Positions 1 to 12,300 of a stretch of DNA of 64,000 nucleotides are shown here, piece after piece (position 1 is the stretch's first letter; the number at the start of each line of letters is the position of its first letter). A program made the position numbers and the translations under genes. The stretch spans positions 24,885,295 to 24,949,294 of the forward strand of contig NC_088298.1 of assembly GCF_032854445.1 (NCBI RefSeq), in the 5' to 3' direction. The stretch is from Liolophura sinensis (taxonomy: Eukaryota; Mollusca; Polyplacophora; Chitonida; Chitonidae). Under the pieces are notes generated by a model that was not told the DNA's origin, did no database searches, and was given only the letters and a program-made list of their open reading frames with translations.

Positions 1-460
1 GGTGAGGAGAATGGAAACATTGTCAAACTAGAAACTTTATAATGGGCAAGGAGAATCAAAACATTGTCAAGCTAGAAACTTCATGAAACATTGTTAAAAG
101 GAAACATTGTTAAAAGGAAACTTCATTCTAACTACAAACTATCGAAAACTTCAATGCAAGTAAGAAGAACACCATAAGACTAAATATACTTCAAGAGGGT
201 GAGGAGAAACACTGTCAGACTAAAAACACTTCAGGATGGCTCAGGAGAAATCAGAAACATTGTCAGACTTGAGTAATGTCAAACCAGAAACACTTCAACA
301 AGGCTAAGGAGAACACTGTTAAGCTAGATAGACTTCAGAGACAGGAAAGAGAAAACATTGTCATACTGGATTGTTGTGTAAGGAGAAAACACAATCAAAC
401 AAGAAACACCTCAAAAGTGATAAGGAGAAAACACTGTTAGACTTTATAGATACACTTGTA
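1..460. repeat. Degenerate tandem repeat at window start
   Basis: Loose repeats of GGAGAAACACTGTCAGACT and AGAAACACTTCA-type words, roughly 55-60 bp apart. The array may start before the window. Confidence 0.55.
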
Positions 461-471
461 GAGGGGGCGCT

Positions 472-700
472 GAGGGGTTTCTGTGGCCGAGTGGTTAGTG
501 GCCCAGCGCAGCACATTGTCTCAATAGCCAGTCTTTATCAATGCAGTTGATGCCAGTTCAAATCCAGCTCATGCTTCCTTGCAACTAGCAGATGGATTTT
601 TGTTTTTATCTTTGCCTGATATCTCCCACCATAATGCGCGCCATCATCGTACAGGTGGGACATAAAACACCAGTCAAATAAATTAATTCAACAAGAGTAA
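472..700 (+). mobile_element. tRNA-headed SINE, near full length
   Basis: The tRNA-like head has box A TGGCCGAGTGGTTAG at 483 and box B AGTTCAAATCC at 555. The body holds CCACCATAATG, and the tail reads AAACACCAGTCAAATAAAT. This family recurs throughout the window. Confidence 0.75.
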
Positions 701-3700
701 TTAAGGGAAAACAATTCCAGGTACAGCGTCGTTACAACTCTAACTGAAACTTTGTTTTTATTTCAGAAAACATACGAGAAGGCAATGACACAGCCACAAC
801 CCAGTTTCCGTAGAAACCCAGGCTTACCCACTGTCAACATCCGCAACAAACCACCATCTATCTTACAAGTGTCACACTGAATTGGCCAGTCAGAGTTAGG
901 ATAACAAACACTGCTTGACCAGACCCAGACTTGGAGACATTTATGTCTGCTCTTTGCTGGTTCATATTTAAATATCATGTTTGTGCTTCTCCAGTTATAA
1001 TGAATATTCTTGTAATTCAATTATATATATATTATTTATGCGTCAGAGAATTTTTCAAGTATTTCAATTCGTGTACAGTATTGAATATATAATTACTTAA
1101 AGGTTGTGGCCCTTTAATATATCCAGTTTTACAATTAAAGTGTAGGTAAACAAAGTGAAGAGAAAAGTACAAGAAGGTGTGTATTTTTTTGGCATGGAAA
1201 TATTGAGCAATTTTTTAATGTTTTACCTCAGTCATTATTTGTTCCCAAAATGTCACATACCATTGAAGTATTAGGGCTGTGATAACTAATGCATGCTGAC
1301 TATAATCTGACCTTATTAAAGTATTGATATCAATCAAATAAATAAATATTAAAGAATTGAAATTCATAATTTGAACTTCCATACAGGACCTCTCTTTTTG
1401 TTTTTCCTCAGTGGAACAATTTTTATAAACTGAAAACTGTAGAATGTTATGTGAGAACTCGTTAATCAGTATTTTAATTGTTTTGAAAGATTTTAAATTT
1501 TAAAGGTAGGATTTTACAAAAAGAAGCCAACTGTGATAGTCACCAATGCTTTGTTCTTGATCAGTGCTTTGCAGCATATTGAGTAATGTATCCAGTGCAC
1601 AGGTATATTTGCCGCTTTGATTTTTCATTTGTTATTAGATATATTTTGTACGTACAAATCTGTACGAAATGCACAAGGTTATTTGAAAATAAGAATAATA
1701 CATAAATGCTGCTGTTATTGGCTACATTTTGCACATTTTAGTGTTACTGATTTCTAATAGGTTTGGAAAAATTTGTTCGGCATAAAGGATAATTATTCAT
1801 TCATTCATGTATCGGCCAGGTGACAAGGTGTATTATGTGGTTGATTGAAACATAGTTAACATTTGAAGAATTAGTATTACTGGTAAGAACTTCATCATAT
1901 GTTGTTTTAACAATTACATGAAGTTATGTATACAACATCTGCATATTAATGACTTATTCTAATCATGGGAAAATGAACTTCAAATAAATGGAAGAAAAAT
2001 GAGCATTCAACAATATTGGGAAATATGTAAATGACACAGATGTTTGTTAACAGGAGTTCTTAGTGTATTTCCTCCCCACCCTAAGTGACTTTAAGACTCG
2101 TAGAAACACTTTACAAACTGGCACAGAAAAAAAACGAAAAAAAAGAATAAAATGACACTGGTATATGTATGTGTACATGGTTTGCCTTTGTTCATTTGCG
2201 TGCTTCTTGAATTTAAAGGGACCATAACAGGCAAAAATAGATCAGCAAAAACCCAACTGAGTTTTTTGCAATTATTATAGAACACCCCAAATAATTACTT
2301 TTCACAAAACTGAATGCAGGTCTCTTTCACAAAACAGCCTGTTCTGTGAACAACTGAATGTGGGTCTGTGTAACTTATTCAAACTAATTCATCATTTTAC
2401 CACTTTTTACCAAGCAGTGTAGATGCGACTCTGAAATTCCCTGAAAGGCAATAATTTGAGCTAGTTGGCAGAGAGAAAAAACTTGACTTGATTTTAGCAA
2501 AAATAAATATTTTGCCAAAAATCTACAATATAGGCTCTTCACCCAACTTACTGTCCCAGGATTCACAAAACTGTGGAACTCTGAATATGTTAAAGTTCTT
2601 CAGTAGTTTGCCAAAGGGTGCAGGTTTATCACACGCCTTCTGATTTCCTCCTCTAATAAAAACTGGCTGCTGTTGCAGGGATAGAAATTCTTGAGTGTGG
2701 TGTTAAAACAGCCTGTTACCGTGATGATTAAATGCACATAATAGTTAGCCGGTGGTTTGTTCGCTTAAACATTATGTACATTTCCGAGACATGGGGGACG
2801 GGTAATAGGTAAATTATTGTCAACAAAAGTTGCCCAACATCTTTGGCAAATGATACGATAGAGCTTTTTTAGTGACAACATTTTGGTCTGAATGGGGAGG
2901 CAGCATACTTCTTAATCCCATGAGGTGGCGCTAGCGTGAAGCAGGATCTTGAGCCCATTGTTGCGTCAAAAATGGATTGTAGCATGACGCCTACAATGTA
3001 TCTGTTTCAACTGTTAAGTCTTACTGTGTTTAATGTGACATCCTGAGCTGGTCCCATCCAAATAGTCCACCAGAAAGTGTTCTTTGTTGCAGGCGGTTGA
3101 CTAAAACCAAAGAACACAGCACCAAGAGAAGTAATGAAGTTTTTAACTGTTTATTCACACTCCACAGTCAAAGACAATGAAAGATGTCAAACTTCTTGGA
3201 AATAAACTTTATAACATGTATAAATGTAACAAGCCTAATATTGACAATTAAAACAGACAAATTTACTCTTAATTACTCTATCCTTCATGTGTCTTATCGG
3301 TGCATTTTAAACAATGACAAAAAGATGAAAACATATTGCAGCATCATAAGTTCAGTGCACAGGTATTTGAACTACACACAATCACATACTGCAGTTTATA
3401 CTTCAACATAAATATGCGTATAATTAAAAGAAAAAAAGAGATTATTAGTAATTTATAAAGAAACAAACCATAGACTACATTTTAGCATTGCACTACATTT
3501 TGAGTCAATCTTGGTTTAACTCAATATATCAGTTATTTTTCCCTCAGAGAGAAAATGAAATGACACAATACAATCATAATCATGAAATGGTATGTACTAC
3601 TCTTCCTGCAGTGAATTACTGTTTTTGCCCTAAAATTTGCATGAAAAACTGCACTTTTAGCTCACAAAATATTACTTTTGGTGTTGAATCTAATGTTTAC

Positions 3701-5054
3701 AGTGTGCTAGCTATCACTTTACCTTCCATCCAGAAACTTAAAACAACTTTCTCATTCGAACAGAACTCTCAGCATCAATAAACTTTAGTCATGTTCGAAA
3801 TTTTTTGTCAAATACAGATTTCATCTTAATACACTTAATCTGGCTACCCAATTTCACATTGGACAAAGACAGTGAATGAGATTTGTCAATGATTCATTCT
3901 AGTAAAATAGATCCATTATCAATTTCTTTTGACCATAAGAATAATACCAAATGTTCAATGTGACATTTAATTTGAAAACAGTATATTAAACTATGCAATC
4001 AGTATTACACAATACAATGTACAACATTACACCAGCAGCCAGAAAATCTGGCTGCACTGGTATTTACCTCCCCTTTCTTAGCCTGAACTCTTCAGGGTGG
4101 AGATACAGAAATCTCTTCCCCTTTCTAATAGAGGATGTAAATCTGCTGCCTTTTTCGAAAAAGCCACCTTATTAACAAATCAGACAATCAGTGCTTTCAA
4201 AAAGTTAAGTACAATTTCATTAAGTGACAATATGGTGAAATTTGATTCAGATTGTGGTGGTGTAAAAATAATTGACTGGGAATTAATATATCAAATGCCA
4301 TATTCACTTCACTGAAAATTGCACACTTTCAGTTACATGATATTTCACCAGTAGCCTTAAACTATTTGAATGAAAAATACTTCTAGTGCTAAATATCTGA
4401 TTATTGTTTAATGTCATGCCACAGGTCTTGATTTCAACCGCAAAGGCCCAGCCATAATAATGTCTTCAACCCTGATTCAAAGCTTTCGCACTTGAAAGAA
4501 CAACTTCCAGTACAAATTACGCAGTTTTCAGTTGATTTTTGGAGACAAGACTACCTTCTTTGGATTGGCAATTCCAGGGCTTCGCAAAAAGTACAACTTT
4601 ATCAGTGTTCAGAATATGCTTGAATAAACACCAGGCAAGCATGTGAAAAGGTTAAGCATATATAAAGGTCAAGGTTGGAAAACAAAGTTCTACCAATTTT
4701 AACGCTTTTCTGTGCTTGCCAGTCTTGCCACTGCTAACAGTTTGTCCAAAATATCTGCAAAATTGTCAGAATCCATGAAACCGTCTGTTTTTAAAATATT
4801 CTATTCCATAAAACCACATTCAGTTGTTGTTCAAGTTTTGTCCTGCCCCAAGTTCAGTCATTTATATTCACACACAAAGATCCTAGATATGCTAAGATTG
4901 TCTGTGTATCCTGAAAATAACAAATATACTGTCGTAGTATTGAACATGAAAGTGATAGAATGAGAAGTCACCTTTCTGGAAAATGCGACAGTTAGAACTA
5001 TGAAAATCTGCTTAGAGGAAATTGTTGCGGAGGACAACTCTATTATAGGATAAT
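701..5054. other. No gene recognised
   Basis: AT-rich sequence with only short reading frames in both strands and no conserved protein motif that I recognise. It may contain distal 3' UTR or intergenic sequence. Confidence 0.5.
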
Positions 5055-5760
5055 GTGACACTGAGCACAGTTCCATTACTGGAAAATGGGAGGAAAAACA
5101 TTACTGGAAAATGGGAGGAGAAACATTACTGGAAAATGGGAGGAGAAACATTAATGGGAAATGTGGTTAATATATCACTAGGAAACGCGATGAGAATCAT
5201 CATTGAAAAATGTGATGAAAACCATTACTGGAAAATGTGATGAAGACTATTACTGGGAAATAGGAGGAAAAACATTACTGGAAAATGGGAGGAGAAATAT
5301 TACTGGAACATGGGAGGAAAAACATTGGGAGATGTGATGAGAAACATTACTGGGAAAAACATTACTGGAAAATGAGAGGGGAAACATTACTGGGAAATGG
5401 GAGGAGAAACATTACTGGGAAATTGGACGGGAAACATTACTGGAAAATGCAAGGCGGAGACAAGGTTAATGGAAAATGTGCGTAGGAATTACATTACTGG
5501 AAATTGTGACAATGAAAATTACGACAGTATCTGTCCCATTACAATAGAATGTGCCTGTGAGAAAAGGTGTCCTTTACCGCAGAACATGACTATGGGAACA
5601 GCCCAACAACAGGAAAATGTGACTATGAGAACTGTCTGATTAGAGGAAAATGTTGCCGAGAACAACCCCACTAGACGAAAATGTGGAAATGAGCAGTCCC
5701 ATTAGTGGAAAATGAGACACATGATGGGACAATCTGAAGACAACAAATGAGATGATGAGA
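5055..5760. repeat. Degenerate ~25-bp tandem repeat
   Basis: Units of the form GAGGAGAAACATTACTGGAA plus AATGG, cleanest at 5070-5460 and decaying toward 5760. The word GAAACATT is shared with the array at 1-460, so the two may be related. Confidence 0.75.
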
Positions 5761-5820
5761 ATAACCGTGACAGGAAAACAGGATTATTACAAGTCATCCG
5801 TTAAAAATGAAAAAACAAAT

Positions 5821-5826
5821 TTTATT
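5821..5826 (-). terminator. Candidate poly(A) signal for USP37
   Basis: TTTATT on the plus strand reads AATAAA on the minus strand, about 495 bases past the USP37 stop. It is the first clear hexamer I see there. The stretch 5827-6319 would then be 3' UTR. Confidence 0.4.
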
Positions 5827-6319
5827 CAATTTTCACCAAAGTGAGCCAAAGAATTAAATTCATCATAAAAATAAAAATTATTTGCAGGTGTAAACGGTTA
5901 TCAAACATTTCACTGTCAAAATGAAAACACTAAGAAATCTCATCTGCTGCTTCCTTTACTGATTCTGAATAACTTTGCTCAAGGCCGTTCAAAAACCAGT
6001 CTTGAAAAAATAAAAACTGGTTTAGACAAAAGTGTTCAGCTCAGCTCTCATGACCTTTAAAAATAATCCAATCAGGTTGTGGTCCCTTAGTGGCAAGGTC
6101 ACATATCGGAACAAAATGGTTTCACTTTGCAAGAAAATAGTTTCACTTTTTCTTTCCAGGAAAATAATATCACTTTCTCTTTCCAAGAAGTGAAAGTAAT
6201 ATTCCCAATATGATTAACAAAAAATACTGAAGCATCACTGTCTCCAGAGAGATAAAGTGATGAAGCGAGTTTTTTCCACACAGTACGGACAAAATGTCTC
6301 CAAGATTGTAAGCACTTTG

Positions 6320-6389
6320 TCAAGTTCCACTCAAATCTTTCTTTGGTGTTTGAAGTTTGTTATGCAGCCAGAGGTTTTCGTAAATATTT
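6320..6389 (-). CDS. USP37: USP37 exon 22 (terminal, stop TGA)
   Basis: Codes residues 1066-1088, KNIYENLWLHNKLQTPKKDL then SGT and TGA (6322..6320). It corresponds to the human KEIFDELLETEK tail but stops sooner. The acceptor is CTTTTGCAG. Confidence 0.9.
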
Positions 6390-9300
6390 CTGCAAAAGAA
6401 AGAAAATCACATTTTCTAGAATCAAGCTGAAACCTATCCAAATACACCAAACGTCAGTCCTTGGTTAATAATTGATCATTACAATTACTCATTCAGGAAA
6501 ATGGCTGCAAGTTTACAAAAAACTGTATTATCATTTCTCCTGGCCAATCAGCGATGAGGTCGATAAAAAACTACTTTTTGTCTCCATATTTGCAAATTAA
6601 TTCCTCCCAGGAAGTAATCTAACATTTTCAATTTTTTATTTTTATCAACCCCTTTTCAAAAAATGAAAGACCTCTTATGCAGAACAAGAAGTGAACATGC
6701 CTCATCAACTAACCACTGAAGTACCTTACGGTCTTTGTGAGAGTGGGCTCAATTATTACAACTTACTTGCACATGTAGAAGAAAATGTAACCGCTTCTCT
6801 CCCGGCGTTTTCTAATCTCCGCCTCTGTCGTCTTGGTAACATGAGAATCGTTGTAACTGTACCACTCTCCTTTCTTGAAGTCATAAACGTCACTGATGTA
6901 ATGCCCTATAGTTAAATACAAAGCAGTGTTAGCATCTGTTCAGCAACGGTTGCTAAAATCAATAGGGCTGTATCGAGTTCGAAAACTTTTGTCCTTAAAG
7001 GTAAAAACAGACCTATTGCATTATGTTAGGCAAACTTTGTTTACATTTATTCAACAATCACTTATCTCACTGTGTTCCTGAGGCACAAATGACACCTCTT
7101 TCCTTTAGAAACTTTTTGAGTTCAGAAGCAATGAACTCCTAAATTTTCTCCCTAGTTTGTCTACACTAAATGAATTTGTGAAACTTTTTCAGATGCCCAA
7201 TGTTACAGTAAATGGGAACGATAATAGCTGTCTTTACATACTTAACAGGTCACATGATATTTCAAGAACATTTCACTTATACGACTGCACAATCCGCAGG
7301 TTGCTGGCAGACCTTCCCATATACGGCCGGAGGATTGGTGTTTTACGCGGTCAGCATTATGGTGGGAGGCTCAGGTGATCATCTCAAATAAAAAGACTTT
7401 CAAAGGTCAAACAGCATTTTACCTAATGATTTATTTATTTATCTGATTGGTGTTTTACGCCGTACTCAAGAATATTTCACTTATACGATGGTGGCCAGCA
7501 TTATGGTGGGAGGAAACCGGGCAGAGCCTGGGGGAAACCCAAGACCATCTGCAGGTTGCTGCCAAACCTTCCCACTTACAGAGAGCATTTTACCTAATGA
7601 ACAAGTCAAAGATTCACAATAGGTTAAACAGAACAAGACTTACCTGCTGATGATGTACTGCCAATATGACTGACCACACTAACGAGTTTGTAAGAGTAAG
7701 GTAAGTGGCCATCCTATCAGGGGAAGAGAAAGAAAACAAAATGTATATCAAGGGTGATTTAGACTGATGTATTTATCTGAAAACACAGGATTGCTTTTCC
7801 CAAACAAGACATTCAAGAATATTGTACGACTCCAGGAATTGGGAAGGGGGGGGGTATGGAGTTTTATTTTTTTTATTTAGTTTTTATTTGATAGGTGTTT
7901 CATGGTATACTCAAGAATATTTTACTTATACGGTCAGAGGAAACCAGGCAGAGCCCAGGGGAAACCCACCTTCCGACATACGGCCAGAGAGGAAGCCATC
8001 ATGAGCTGGATTTGAACTCACAGCGACCGCATTGGTGAGAGGGTTCCGAGTCATTGCGCGGCGCTGCGCTGGCATGCTAAGCTCCTCGGCAATGGAGGCC
8101 CCCTCTCATTATGCAAATAGCCCATAATAGTAGACAGAGTGTGAAAAATATGAGCCAGTTGTTGAAGTTAAAAAGCAGAGGCTGGACTAAATCATTTGGG
8201 CCCAAATACCTATGACACGGACGCTATGTACTTCAGTATCTTTATATTTTGGAGCATCAGCTATAGATGGTATTATGGCTGTTCTTGGATATTTAAAGAA
8301 GTAAAGCAAATGAATGGATGATTACAGCTTAACGCCACGTCGGCAATATTTCAGCCATCTTGTGGCAAGAAGAAGTAAAAGGAGTTTTATGTATACATGA
8401 ACAATTTCCAAAACCAGTGCAGTGTCTGTTTGTGGAGATATCAGAAGCTAACTTGCACATGCAATGCGCTATCCTTCAAAAAATATAACACTGTACATCT
8501 TTGGATCCTTAGCAATAAACCAAGAAAGTTTGCTGCCAATAGCTGGCAGAGAAAAGCTGCCATACGCAGACATGCGACTGCACTGGCAATTAATCATCTG
8601 TTACATCTTCTGAGAATGGGAATTACATAATCACACTGACGTGTTTCCATGGACACCGCAAGATTCTTTACCGTACTTGCTAATGTAGGGTGAATTAAAC
8701 ATGTCCTATTTTTAAACATGTCCTTGTGTGTAGGACAAGGGTTTATTGCTAGGGGTGGATTGACGGTGAGGTACACCGCCTCCTGCTTTCAACTTGTTTT
8801 TGCCACAATATGGCTGCAATGTTGCCAAAGTGGTGTAATAATCCTTCATTCTTTCATTCATTCATTCATTCATTCATTCGACAGTGTAGTAGAATTGCAG
8901 TTGTCAAGGCATGGGTTATGAACACACAGAAAAAAAGCATCAAGTTATCATTTGAAGCAATGCGAATGCAACACTGCCATACATAAAGAGATTCCTTCCT
9001 TCAGAGAATCTCTTCTTACCTCAAAATGTTTCTTCAGAGACTCTGTCTCTTCTTTGGATCTGACAATAGCCGGAGGTTCCTGAGTGGGGGGACCATCTTC
9101 TGACAACTGCAGGTCAGCCTGTCTGTCCAACTCTAAACAGTTACACAAATGCTAAGCTGAGCAACAGGTCAAGTTTCAAGTGTTTCAAATTTGCCTGTTG
9201 TTTAATATTTTACTATGAAGGCCATCCAGATTTTAGTGGTGGATATATATCTATTTATTTATTTCATTGGTGTTTTATGCCATATTCTAGAATATTTCGC

Positions 9301-12300
9301 ATGTCACTTATACGACGGCGACAAGCATTATGGTAGGAGGAAACCCGGTAGATCCCAGGAAAACCCACAACCATTCACAGGGTGTTGTAAGACCTTCCCA
9401 CATATGGTGTTGACACATGTTCACGCACAAGTATAATGTCAAACACCAGGAATATTTTTTCTCCAAATGACCCATTCACGAAAGAGGTTTTCATATCTAG
9501 CAAATTTCTTGAAATTTAGAAAAACAATCCAGACTACCGTAATCCTTAATATTTTACCCTTCTTTTAAAATACAACTGCCCTGCCATTTAACGAGTGGAG
9601 AAAAGTGGACTGTGTCAAGCAGATTACTAAAACAAATAAAAATTGGTGTTATTCATTACCTTGAAGACTCAGTTCTTTGGCTTTTCTGATGTCAGCATCC
9701 TGAAAAAAAAACCATAAATAAATAAAAGTTTTATCAAGTAAATAACTGCAAATTACATAACTTCTGCACCACTGATGTTTTTTTTCCATCCCTGCTGAAG
9801 ACACTCTTATTCCATATTCAATTCTCGACCTAATTCTAATTTACTAATTTCAGAATACTGTGCATGTATTTCACCAAAGTTTGGTAAAGGTGTGCATTCA
9901 GAAGTACATAAAGGCCTTAAAATGATACATTTGATGCCAACACACAAAGTTTTCTGATAAGAAATTAATAAAACTTTACCAAAAATCTTGAGTGGCCCTG
10001 TACGAAGGACGATTCGATCAAATTCAAGTACAATGTGTGGTGAAATACAGTAGCTGCACGGAGAGAATATTACTACTTCTATACCATGTTAGAAGTCAAA
10101 AGTCACCTCATCATCTAGGTCAAAGGTCGTGACCTCCTGCAGTTCCTTGCTGCCTTGTTCTTGCCTCTCCACCAGCCAATCAGGATCACTCCTCGTGTTT
10201 GATGCTGAGCTGTGTGTCTGCGGTGGAGTCTTGTTTTCCTTGTCTTCTAGATCTGGAAAGGGACAAACTAAGTGATAGAAATCAAGAGTTATATTCAAGT
10301 GAATACGGCATAAAACCACAATCCAATAAGTAAACAAACATAAATAAACTCTCAAAAAGAATCATTTTGTTACCTCTAAAACTTGGGATCAGCACCATAA
10401 ATTTCTTTCTAGGCATGGCTCTACAGGTTATCCCTTAATGATTGACTCTAGCGTCTCAGGTGGGTAATCAGAGTTCAGTTCCAATGCATGTACAAATTTG
10501 TTTGACCAATGAAATATCAGAGCCAAAAACCTGTTGCGACTACTCAGAATGCCAGTTTTTGATGCACAAGGCAGACTGAAAGTCATGTGCTCAGCCAACA
10601 CTGATTTACATACAACATGTGATGAGAAAATAAGTACTGGAAGATTTCACTGGATGACTCCATTAAGACTAACCTAACATTTTCATCCTCAACTATTTAC
10701 TGAACACAGTAAAAGGATCACCTGAAAAACGTGAAAAAGATCCCTGCTTGAATTTTGTGGATTCTCTACTTGAATCTTGCAAAATCTCTGCCTCTTGGGG
10801 ATTCCCTGTCTGAATCTTGGGGATTCCCTTCCTGAATCTTGGGGATTTCCTGCCTGATTCTAGGGGATTCCCAGCCAGAAGGGAGTACTGAGCCTCCACT
10901 TGTAAAATACATCTGAACAATACAGCTAAAACCACACCATCACAAGGATATGTTGATTTGAAAAGAGACCACAACACTCACCATCATCTGGTTCCTGACA
11001 GACAAGAAAGTCATCATCAGTTTGTGTGGAGAGTGATTTCCGCTTTTCAGGAAGACGTCCTCCGTCTACCTCATCACAGACTTCTGCAAACAACTCTTCT
11101 GCCGATTTTGGTTTAACAGCTGACGACGTCAGCAATGTGGACTCAGACGGAGGGTCATATTTCACCAGCACAACTTCGTCCTCTTCAGAGAAAATTCCAT
11201 CACTGACAGCGTCTTTGCCCATAGGCGAGTAACTCTCAGTTTTCTCGGCGACCATTGCCCCACCTTTCAGACTTGGCTTATCACACGTGTTCCGGCACAT
11301 AGGAGAAAGCGCCAGGTTATCCAGTCCTTCGTAAAGGGACACCTCACTACCTCTTTTCACACTTGACCCAAAAATACTTTTGTCACTTTTTCCCGAAGGA
11401 AAGTCTGATTTTGGATGTGATTTAGAACTCACAGATCTGCCATAAGAATGGTCCAGTTCCGCATCGCAGAGCTTTTTCGACCAATCACTGTTTGCTGAAT
11501 TCAAAACTTCAGCACTGCATTCTTTCATAACCTCTAACCTATGAGACTTTCCGTACGTTTTACACGAGTCCTTCAGACTGGTGGTCTCTGGCTCCTGACT
11601 ATTCAACACTGACTTGGCATTGGTCGATTCCATGATGCTTCGCTCCATGGCAAGTGTCAGCATTTCCTCTTCCGTCATGTTCTCTGGTCTTAGATCCGAC
11701 ATGTCAACTGCAAAATTAAGAGAAATTTTTCTTAGCGATAGTCCCTTTCGAATGTGTAAAGATACCATTTTCACTTTTACTCATCTTCAATTCACTTAAA
11801 GGGAATGTATTAATTGACCAGCAGTGACCCCACTTCTACTGATAATCTTCCACTTTACCTCTCTGAGACGCACATGTATATCTTGTGCAGTCAGGTTTAG
11901 GTTACCTTCCTGCATCATTTTGCTCCCTCCCTGGTCACACATGGCAACAAGAGAAACATGGGGTCAATTTGATGCCTTTGCATATGCACGTGAATGTATA
12001 GTCATTCCTACAGCAAGTCTAGGCAGTGAAAATTACAGCATTTCACCTTCAGTTTGGTATATAAAAGTGCACTCAGAAGTGCATAAAGGTTTTAAAATAA
12101 TACTTTTGCAGCCAGCACTCAAGTTGTTCTCATAAGAAATTAATCAAACTCTCATGTGGTCCATTAAGGTGGATGAATCACTCAGAACGAAGCAAAATCT
12201 GCTACCTGAAAAAAGCTGGAAGAACTGAAGATGAAATACGCTATATGTATATACTGGCACGTGGACAGCTGGTTTAGCCTTACACGGTACAGGTATATAC

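Noticed and set aside
472-700. Genuine tRNA gene
   Set aside because: Box A and B are present, but the cloverleaf is not maintained, and the sequence continues into the shared SINE body and tail.
763-1020. 85-codon minus-strand frame with several cysteines
   Set aside because: Looked at as a possible small secreted or zinc-finger protein, but the cysteine spacing fits no motif and there is no splice or signal-peptide context.
3184-3781. Consecutive plus-strand frames at the left flank
   Set aside because: Low-complexity AT-rich composition and no similarity to known proteins; not supported as a gene.
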